A DNA stretch of 11,067 nt from an uncultured Eubacteriales bacterium (lineage in GTDB: Bacteria; Bacillota; Clostridia; Oscillospirales; Oscillospiraceae), in contig URPA01000062.1 of assembly GCA_900549545.1 (NCBI GenBank), positions 1-11,067 on the forward strand. The letters run 5' to 3'. Below the pieces are notes generated by a model that worked only from the letters and a program-made list of their open reading frames with translations, had not been told where the DNA came from and did not search any database. Made by a program: the position numbers and the translations under genes. This document shows positions 5,824-11,067 of the stretch, one piece after another (the first letter of the stretch is position 1; the number at the start of each line of letters is the position of its first letter).

Positions 5824-6903
5824 ATGAAGAAATCATTTTTTGTCGCCGGCAGGACTGAGCTCGCCGGCAATCACACCGACCACCAACGCGGCAGAACTCT
5901 CTCCACTGCCGTTGATATGGGTATCAGCGCCCAGGCCGAGGCTAACGGCACCGGCCTTATCCGCGTGCACTCGCGGGGCTTTGGCAGCTTTGAGGTGAAC
6001 ACCCGGCAGCTCACCGTGAGGACGCAGGAGTTTGGCCAGTCGATAGGCATGGCGCGCGGCGTCGCGGCGGCCTTTGAGGAGCTGGGGCTCAATATCGGCG
6101 GCTTTGACGCGGAGATCACCAGCAACCTGCCCGCAGGGGCGGGGCTTGGCTCCTCGGCTGCCTTTTCCGTCCTCATGGGGGACATTCTCAACGGGCTTTT
6201 TAACGGCGGTGAGCTTGAGGCCGTTGTTATCGCCCGCGCCGGGCAGAAGGCCGAGAATCAGTTCTTCGGCAAGCCCACGGGCCTGAGCGGCCAGCTTGGC
6301 TGCGCCATGGGCGGCACGATATACGCGGATTTCAAGGTCGGGCAGGTCGAGCGCATCGAGCAGGATTTTGCCTCCATGGGGCTGACGCTCTGCCTCACCA
6401 ATACCGGCGGCAGCCACGCCGGGCTTGAGACCTCCTATGCCCGCATCCCGGCGGACATGGTCTATATCGCAAACCTCTTTGACAAGGGTGTGCTGGGTGA
6501 TGTGGACCCGGCGGAGTTTCGCGGCAAGGGCTGGGAGGTGTCGAACCGTCCCGTGCGCCGCGCGCGGCACTTTTTCGATGAAAACGAGCGCGTCCCCCTG
6601 ATGCGGGACGCTTTGAAGGCCGGGGACGGGGCGGAGTATATGCGCCTTATGAACCTCTGCGGGCGCTCCTCGGAGCGGCTTCTCAATAACGTCATCACCA
6701 GCGCCACCGGGGACACAAAGCTGGAGCAGGGGCTTGAAAAGAGCGCGTCTCTGCTTGACGGGCGCGGCGCGTGGCGCGTGCAGGGCGGCGGCTTTGCCGG
6801 CTGCGTGCAGGCGCTCATGCCCACAGGCTTCTACCCGGAGTATAAGCGCGAGATGGAAAAAACCTTTGGCGACGGCGCCTGCATGGAAGTGCGCATGAAA
6901 TAA
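5824..6903 (+). CDS. Galactokinase-family (GHMP) protein lacking the catalytic Asp
   Basis: The 359-residue protein is shorter than typical galactokinase (about 390) and begins almost at the first motif. Motif 1 is GRTELAGNHTDH (9-20): Arg10, His17 and Asp19 match sugar-site residues, while the usual Glu is Asn16. Motif 2, PAGAGLGSSAA (103-113), is the ATP-binding GHMP loop. Glu144 in AENQF matches the Mg ligand. Motif 3 is GGGFAGCVQAL (321-331). Where galactokinases carry G-[IL]-M-D-Q, with the Asp as catalytic base, this protein reads GLSGQ (153-157), so Asp is replaced by Gly156. The spacing from Glu144 to this position (12 residues) equals that in human GALK1, so no gap hides the Asp. It may be a pseudokinase, sugar sensor or altered kinase; galactose phosphorylation should not be assumed. 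The GGGAG site lies 11 bases before the ATG. No other Leloir gene is present. Confidence 0.85.
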   Translation: MKKSFFVAGRTELAGNHTDHQRGRTLSTAVDMGISAQAEANGTGLIRVHSRGFGSFEVNTRQLTVRTQEFGQSIGMARGVAAAFEELGLNIGGFDAEITSNLPAGAGLGSSAAFSVLMGDILNGLFNGGELEAVVIARAGQKAENQFFGKPTGLSGQLGCAMGGTIYADFKVGQVERIEQDFASMGLTLCLTNTGGSHAGLETSYARIPADMVYIANLFDKGVLGDVDPAEFRGKGWEVSNRPVRRARHFFDENERVPLMRDALKAGDGAEYMRLMNLCGRSSERLLNNVITSATGDTKLEQGLEKSASLLDGRGAWRVQGGGFAGCVQALMPTGFYPEYKREMEKTFGDGACMEVRMK

Positions 6904-6915
6904 TCAGACAACTGT

Positions 6916-6963
6916 GATATAAACCAAGACAGACTCCGTTTGGAGTCTGTCTTGGTTTATATC
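6916..6963. terminator. Perfect 22-bp inverted repeat, probable terminator
   Basis: Arms 6916-6937 and 6942-6963 are perfectly complementary around a GTTT loop. The central AGACTCC/GGAGTCT part resembles common clostridial terminators. There is no clean T-run after the full stem; the only U-rich stretch is in the outer arm (TTGGTTTATAT). It begins 13 bases after the galactokinase-like stop, so termination is the most likely role. The stem is longer than termination requires. Confidence 0.65.
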
Positions 6964-7047
6964 GGGACATTTTAATTAATATTCAGCGCGGCACAAAGTC
7001 TCTCCAAAACTCCACCGCAAAAATCCCGCCGCAGAGCAAATTTTTTG

Positions 7048-7076
7048 TTGACATGGGCCTATGTTTGGGGTATACT
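7048..7076 (+). promoter_or_regulatory. Strong sigma-A promoter of the pyrG-nadE-purB unit
   Basis: TTGACA (7048-7053), 17 bases, TATACT (7071-7076). The predicted start is near 7082-7084, leaving a leader of about 170 bases before pyrG. The start region (ACAGTAATTT) has no G-run. The stretch 6964-7047 just upstream shows nothing recognisable. Confidence 0.85.
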
Positions 7077-7119
7077 TACACAGTAATTTAATTGATGTGT
7101 TTGTGTTTTGAAATGTTCG

Positions 7120-7169
7120 CTGGTGCAAGGGGTTAATAGCCCCCTAAAGGCATCGGAGAATATTTTTTT
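7120..7169 (+). promoter_or_regulatory. Attenuator-like hairpin and U-tract in the pyrG leader
   Basis: CTGGTGC (7120-7126) can pair with GCATCGG (7150-7156), using two G-U pairs. Inside, AGGGG (7128-7132) pairs with CCCCT (7141-7145). Seven Ts follow at 7163-7169, six bases after the outer stem. This resembles an interrupted rho-independent terminator placed before the coding region, as expected for attenuation. B. subtilis pyrG is known to be attenuated in response to CTP. The internal asymmetry and the gap before the T-run lower confidence. Confidence 0.45.
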
Positions 7170-7181
7170 GCTTTATGAGCA

Positions 7182-7224
7182 CAAACGATGAACAAATCGC
7201 TTTCGACAATTTGTCCATCGTTTG
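7182..7224 (+). other. Second hairpin in the pyrG leader, before the ribosome binding site
   Basis: CAAACGATG (7182-7190) pairs perfectly with CATCGTTTG (7216-7224). After one A-C mismatch, ACAAAT (7192-7197) pairs with ATTTGT (7209-7214). The loop is about 11 bases. It ends 12 bases before the AAAGGA site, so it could modulate translation or act with the upstream hairpin. Confidence 0.45.
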
Positions 7225-7253
7225 CAAATTCGCGAGAAAGGAACACATCGATT

Positions 7254-8858
7254 ATGACAAAATACATTTTTGTGACCGGCGGAGTGGTCTCCGGCCTGGG
7301 AAAGGGAATAACCGCGGCCTCCCTCGGGCGGCTGCTCAAATGCCGGGGGCTGAAGGTCGCCGCGCAGAAGCTCGACCCCTACATCAATGTTGACCCCGGA
7401 ACCATGAGTCCCTATCAACACGGGGAGGTCTACGTCACCGAGGACGGGGCCGAGGCCGACCTTGACCTTGGCCACTATGAGCGCTTTATCGACGAGGATT
7501 TGAACAAGTATTCAAACCTCACCACCGGCAAGGTTTATTGGAACGTGCTCAACAAGGAGCGCCGGGGCGAGTATCTGGGGCAGACCGTGCAGGTCATCCC
7601 GCACATCACGCAGGAGATAAAGGATTTTATTTACAGCGTGGGCCGAAAGACCGGGGCAGACGTTGTCATCACCGAGATAGGCGGCACGACCGGCGACATT
7701 GAGAGCCAGCCCTTTATTGAGGCCGCGCGGCAGGTGAGCCTTGAGCAGGGCGCGGGCAACAGCCTGTTTATCCACGTGACGCTCGTGCCCTTCCTCAGCG
7801 GGAGCGACGAGCACAAGACCAAGCCCACCCAGCACTCCGTCAAGGAGCTTCAGGGCATGGGCGTGTCGCCGAACATCATTGTGCTGCGCTGTGACGAGCC
7901 GCTCGAGCCGGAAATTTTCCGCAAAATCGCGATGTTCTGCAACGTAAAGCCCGACTGCGTAATCGAAAACCGCACGCTGCCCATTTTGTACGAGGCGCCG
8001 CTGATGCTTGAGGAGGAGGATTTCTCCCTCATCGTCTGCCGGGAGCTGGGGCTTTGGACCAAGGCCCCGGAGCTTACGGAGTGGAAGGAAATGGTGCAGC
8101 GGATAAAGACGCTCGACAAGGCCGTCACCATCGGCCTGGTCGGAAAGTATGTGCAGCTGCATGACGCCTACCTCTCCGTTGCGGAGGCCCTGCGGCACGC
8201 GGGCTATGCCTGCGGCGCGCGGGTGGACATCCGCTGGATAGACAGCGAGGGCATAACCGACGACAACGCCGCCGAAAAGCTCTCCGGCTGCGCGGGGCTC
8301 ATCGTCCCCGGCGGCTTCGGCGACAGGGGCATTGAGGGCATGATATCCACCGCGCGGTACGCACGTGAGCACGATGTGCCCTACCTCGGTATCTGCCTTG
8401 GGATGCAGGTGGCAGTGATAGAATTTGCCCGCCATGTCTGCATGCTCGAGGGCGCAAGCTCCGGCGAGTTTGACCCGCTCTCGGCGCACAAGGTGATTGA
8501 TTTTCTGCCCGACCAGAGCGAAGAGGTGGACAAGGGCGCGACGCTGCGCCTCGGCTCCTACCCCTGCCGCGTCGCCGGGGGCAGCCGTATGCGCGAGTGC
8601 TACGGCGAGGATATAATCCACGAGCGGCACAGGCACCGCTATGAATTTAACAACGACTACCGCGAGACGATAAGCGCAGCGGGCATGACCCTCTGCGGCA
8701 CCTCGCCCGACGGGCATATAGTCGAGGCTGTTGAGCTCTCGGACAGACGCTTTTTCATTGGCGTCCAGTTCCACCCGGAGTTCAAGAGCCGCCCGAATAA
8801 ACCGCACCCTCTATTCACTGGACTTGTAAACGCTTCTTTGAAAGGAGAAGGAAAATGA
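7254..8858 (+). CDS. pyrG: CTP synthase
   Basis: The enzyme makes CTP from UTP, ATP and glutamine-derived ammonia, the last step of pyrimidine nucleotide synthesis. The 534-residue length is normal. The N-terminal synthetase domain starts MTKYIFVTGGVVSGLGKGI, with the P-loop at 13-18, and contains DPYINVDPGTMSPYQHGEV (41-59), EIGGTTGDIES (141-151), QTVQVIPHIT (110-119) and SDEHKTKPTQHS (184-195). The class I glutaminase domain occupies about 290-534: PGGFGDRG (352-359), nucleophile Cys381 in GICLGM, and His507/Glu509 in FHPEF. The ATG at 7254 is preceded by AAAGGA at 7237-7242; an in-frame ATG at 7188 lies inside a hairpin and would add 22 non-family residues. The gene is first in a unit with nadE and purB. 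Regulation probably acts through the structured leader. Confidence 0.98.
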   Translation: MTKYIFVTGGVVSGLGKGITAASLGRLLKCRGLKVAAQKLDPYINVDPGTMSPYQHGEVYVTEDGAEADLDLGHYERFIDEDLNKYSNLTTGKVYWNVLNKERRGEYLGQTVQVIPHITQEIKDFIYSVGRKTGADVVITEIGGTTGDIESQPFIEAARQVSLEQGAGNSLFIHVTLVPFLSGSDEHKTKPTQHSVKELQGMGVSPNIIVLRCDEPLEPEIFRKIAMFCNVKPDCVIENRTLPILYEAPLMLEEEDFSLIVCRELGLWTKAPELTEWKEMVQRIKTLDKAVTIGLVGKYVQLHDAYLSVAEALRHAGYACGARVDIRWIDSEGITDDNAAEKLSGCAGLIVPGGFGDRGIEGMISTARYAREHDVPYLGICLGMQVAVIEFARHVCMLEGASSGEFDPLSAHKVIDFLPDQSEEVDKGATLRLGSYPCRVAGGSRMRECYGEDIIHERHRHRYEFNNDYRETISAAGMTLCGTSPDGHIVEAVELSDRRFFIGVQFHPEFKSRPNKPHPLFTGLVNASLKGEGK

Positions 8859-9586
8859 GAGACTACGCGAAGGAATATGAAGGCCGGGTGGCTTTCATCC
8901 GCTCCCTGGTGGAGAGCAGCCACGCTGCCGGAATCGTCTTTGGAAACTCCGGCGGCAAGGACAGCGCCCTTGTGGGCATCCTGTGCAAGGCCGCGTGTGA
9001 CAACACCGTCGGCATAATCATGCCCTGCGCCTCCAAGCGCAACTTTGGGCTGGACGCTGACGACGGAAGAGCCCTTGCCGAGCAGTACGGCATTGAGACG
9101 CGCAGCATCGACCTGACGCCTGTTCGTCAGGCGGAGATGGACGCGCTCAGTGGGATAACCACGCTCAATGACGCCGTCATCACGAACATTGCCCCCCGCC
9201 TGCGCATGACCACGCTCTACGCCGTGGCAGCCAGCGAAAACCGCCTTGTGGCGGGCACCGGCAACCGCAGCGAGGCGTACATGGGCTACTTCACCAAGTG
9301 GGGCGACGGGGCGCATGACTTTAACCCCATTTCCGATTTGACGGCGACGGAGATTTTCGAGTTTCTCGAATACCTCCAGGCCCCGCGCTGTATCATAGAC
9401 AAGGCGCCCTCCGCCGGGCTCTTCGACGGGCAGACCGACGAGCAGGAGATGGGCGTGACCTACAAGGCGATAGACGAATTTTTGCTTAAAGGAACGGCAA
9501 ACGAGGCGGACATGGCGGTGATGCGCCGCTATCATGAGCGCAGCGAGCACAAGCGCCGCCCCATTGCCAAGTATAAAGAGATATGA
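8855..9586 (+). CDS. nadE: NAD synthetase (ammonia-type)
   Basis: NadE adenylates nicotinic acid adenine dinucleotide and amidates it to NAD, the final step for both de novo and nicotinate-salvage routes. The 243-residue product is the synthetase domain alone, without an N-terminal nitrilase-like glutaminase domain, so free ammonia is the expected nitrogen donor. Visible motifs are the PP-loop SGGKDS (32-37), GTGNRSE (134-140), YFTKWGDGAHDFNPISDLT (145-163) and the lid-like KAPSAGLFDGQTDEQEMG (183-200). The ATG at 8855 overlaps the pyrG stop (ATGA), and AAAGGAG lies 7 bases upstream, so this start is secure. The stop overlaps purB in the same way. Together with pncB about 3 kb to the left, it gives the window two of the three Preiss-Handler enzymes. 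Confidence 0.95.
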   Translation: MRDYAKEYEGRVAFIRSLVESSHAAGIVFGNSGGKDSALVGILCKAACDNTVGIIMPCASKRNFGLDADDGRALAEQYGIETRSIDLTPVRQAEMDALSGITTLNDAVITNIAPRLRMTTLYAVAASENRLVAGTGNRSEAYMGYFTKWGDGAHDFNPISDLTATEIFEFLEYLQAPRCIIDKAPSAGLFDGQTDEQEMGVTYKAIDEFLLKGTANEADMAVMRRYHERSEHKRRPIAKYKEI

Positions 9587-11022
9587 GCGGACACGAGTTT
9601 TACATTAACCCCCTCTGCACGCGCTACGCGGGCGAGGAAATGAAGCGGATATTTTCCGACGATAACAAGTTCTCCACCTGGCGGCGGCTGTGGCTTGCGC
9701 TGGCGGAGAGCGAGAAGGAGCTCGGCATCGAGATAAGCGACGAGCAGCTTGACGAGATGCGCCAAAACCTCACAAACATCGACTATGAGGCCGCCGCGAG
9801 GCACGAGAGCCGCGTGCGCCACGATGTGATGGCCCATGTGCTGACCTTCGGCGAGTGCTGCCCCAAGGCGCGGCCGATAATCCACCTGGGCGCGACCTCC
9901 TGCTACGTGGGCGATAACACCGACGTTATCCACATGCGCGACGGGCTTTTGCAGGTGCGCAGGATGCTCATAAACGCCATCGCGGCGCTCAGCGACTTTG
10001 CGGAGAAGAACAAGGCCCTGCCGACGCTTGCCTACACCCATTTTCAGGCCGCCCAGCCCACCACCGTGGGTAAGCGCGCGTGTCTGTGGATAAACGACCT
10101 GCTCTTTGACCTTGAGCGGCTGGATTTTGAGCTTAAAAACCTCAAGCTTCTCGGCTGCAAGGGCACGACCGGCACCGCCGCAAGCTTTTTGGAGCTCTTC
10201 GAGGGCGACGGGGAGAAGGCGGAGCTGCTTGAAAAGAAGATCGCCGAAAAGCTGGGCTTTGAGCAGTGTCAGGCCGTCAGCGGCCAGACCTACACCCGCA
10301 AGGCGGATTTCGCCGTGATGCAGGTGCTCAGCGGCATTGCCCAGAGCGCTAGCAAGTTCGCCGGAGACATCCGCCTGCTCAGCCACCTCAAGGAGGTGGA
10401 CGAGCCGTTTGAGTCCGGGCAGATTGGCTCCTCCGCCATGGCCTATAAGCGCAACCCCATGCGCTCGGAGCGCATTGCCTCCCTCTCGCGCTATGTGATA
10501 TGCGATTTGCAGAACGCCGCAGTCACCGCCGCGTCCCAGTGGCTTGAGCGCACGCTTGACGACTCCGCCAACCGGCGCATCGCCATTCCCGAGGCCTTCC
10601 TCGCGACCGACGGCATTTTGAACCTGTATATAAACGTCGCGCGCGGTATGCGGGTCTATCCCGCGGTGATGGAGGCGCACCTCAAGGCGGAAATGCCCTT
10701 CATGGCCACCGAGAACATCCTCATGTACTGCGTCAAGCACAAAAACGGCGACCGCCAGACCCTGCACGAGGCGATACGGCAGCACTCCGTCGCCGCCGCC
10801 GAGCAGGTGAAGCTCTACGGGCGGGAAAATGACCTGCTCGAGCGCATCATGGGCGATGAGCGCTTCGGCCTCAGCCCGGAGGAGTTAAATTCGCTGCTCG
10901 ACCCCACCGCCTTCACCGGCATGGCGGAGCACCAGTGCGAGCGCTTCCTCAATGAGCACGTGCGCCCGATACTCGAGCAAAACTCCGGCTGCCTCGGTGC
11001 GGGCGGGCAAGTGAATGTTTAA
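9583..11022 (+). CDS. purB: Adenylosuccinate lyase (eukaryote-like clade)
   Basis: PurB cleaves fumarate from SAICAR in IMP synthesis and from adenylosuccinate in AMP synthesis. The 479-residue protein belongs to the fumarase/aspartase superfamily: LGATSCYVGDNTD (102-114), PTLAYTHFQAAQPTTVGKR (147-165, with His153 the likely general acid), KGTTGTAASFLELFEGD (193-209) and the mobile signature loop GSSAMAYKRNPMRSE (282-296, with the catalytic Ser at 283/284). QWLERTLDDSANRR (319-332) and PFMATENI (372-379) follow. These stretches resemble human ADSL more than the roughly 430-residue B. subtilis type; this comparison is from memory. The signature has Ala where human has Pro, which I take as ordinary clade variation. 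The ATG overlaps the nadE stop by 4 bases and has only a weak AAAGAG site, so translation is probably coupled. Only 45 bases follow its stop, and no clear terminator is seen in them. Confidence 0.96.
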   Translation: MSGHEFYINPLCTRYAGEEMKRIFSDDNKFSTWRRLWLALAESEKELGIEISDEQLDEMRQNLTNIDYEAAARHESRVRHDVMAHVLTFGECCPKARPIIHLGATSCYVGDNTDVIHMRDGLLQVRRMLINAIAALSDFAEKNKALPTLAYTHFQAAQPTTVGKRACLWINDLLFDLERLDFELKNLKLLGCKGTTGTAASFLELFEGDGEKAELLEKKIAEKLGFEQCQAVSGQTYTRKADFAVMQVLSGIAQSASKFAGDIRLLSHLKEVDEPFESGQIGSSAMAYKRNPMRSERIASLSRYVICDLQNAAVTAASQWLERTLDDSANRRIAIPEAFLATDGILNLYINVARGMRVYPAVMEAHLKAEMPFMATENILMYCVKHKNGDRQTLHEAIRQHSVAAAEQVKLYGRENDLLERIMGDERFGLSPEELNSLLDPTAFTGMAEHQCERFLNEHVRPILEQNSGCLGAGGQVNV

Positions 11023-11067
11023 GTAACCGGCATAAGCTGTCAAAAAATAATATAGATTAATGGCGGG

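Noticed and set aside
7077..7145. Bacillus-type reiterative-transcription control of pyrG (G-run at the transcript start pairing with a C-rich stem)
   Set aside because: The predicted start region is ACAGTAATTT, without the needed G-run, although a C-run (7140-7144) is present. It could be reopened if the start site maps elsewhere.
7188..7253. 22-codon N-terminal extension of pyrG
   Set aside because: CTP synthases begin at MTKYIFVTGG. The extra codons lie in a hairpin, and the AAAGGA site serves the ATG at 7254.
7175..7393. Short upstream reading frame (72 codons, starting MSTNDEQIAF) overlapping the start of pyrG
   Set aside because: Its first 25 or so residues look protein-like and it could be a regulatory upstream frame. 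But its ribosome binding site is poor (CGGAGA about 15 bases away), its start lies by the leader hairpin, and its second half is just pyrG out of frame.
7512..8807. 431-codon antisense open frame inside pyrG
   Set aside because: pyrG is unambiguous on the plus strand. The antisense frame has no recognisable motif and no promoter or ribosome binding site.
10426..10470. Possible defect in the PurB signature loop (SSAMAYKRNP instead of SSAMPYKRNP)
   Set aside because: The catalytic Ser, Lys and Asn are intact, and Pro-to-Ala here is compatible with an active enzyme.
9532..10785. 417-codon antisense open frame inside purB
   Set aside because: Same reason: compositional shadow of a certain gene.
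11023..11067. Possible promoter-like AT-rich sequence after purB
   Set aside because: Only 45 bases remain; no well-spaced -35/-10 pair or complete hairpin can be shown.

Overview
The window looks like chromosomal DNA from a GC-rich member of the Firmicutes, most likely a Clostridia / Oscillospiraceae-type gut anaerobe. This rests on near-consensus sigma-A promoters (TTGACA-N17-TATGAT, TTGACA-N17-TATACT), GGAGG-type ribosome binding sites, short intergenic spaces, and proteins resembling clostridial families: a NHTDH-type galactokinase-like protein, a BcrA-like ABC ATPase with a large 12-TM permease, and a eukaryote-like PurB. No database search was possible, so the taxonomic call is inference.

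Layout. (1) 1-160: the tail of a membrane protein and a terminator. (2) 190-556: an orphan Phd/YefM antitoxin gene on the minus strand, with back-to-back promoters shared with the gene to its right; short palindromes lie on both promoters. (3) 595-4146: a four-gene plus-strand unit encoding an SPFH/band-7 membrane protein, a small ribbon-helix-helix protein, an ABC ATPase and a 12-TM ABC permease, closed by a strong bidirectional terminator. (4) 4154-5617, minus strand: nicotinate phosphoribosyltransferase (pncB) with its own promoter and a hairpin at the 5' end of its mRNA. (5) 5824-6903: a galactokinase-family protein whose catalytic-base Asp is replaced by Gly, followed by a perfect 22-bp inverted repeat. 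(6) 7048-11022: a strong promoter, a structured leader of about 170 nt with an attenuator-like hairpin and U-tract, then pyrG-nadE-purB, joined by 4-base ATGA overlaps.

How the genes fit together. The right half is nucleotide and cofactor supply. PncB makes nicotinate mononucleotide from nicotinate, and NadE performs the final amidation to NAD; the intermediate adenylyltransferase NadD is not in the window. PyrG makes CTP, and PurB acts twice in purine synthesis. The left half is a membrane module whose substrate is unknown. The SPFH protein may organise the membrane around the exporter, but only gene order supports that.

The best leads are the galactokinase-like protein lacking its catalytic Asp, the pyrG leader, the SPFH/RHH/ABC unit, and the orphan antitoxin that shares a regulatory region with that unit. 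No tRNA, rRNA, CRISPR array, insertion sequence or phage gene was seen.
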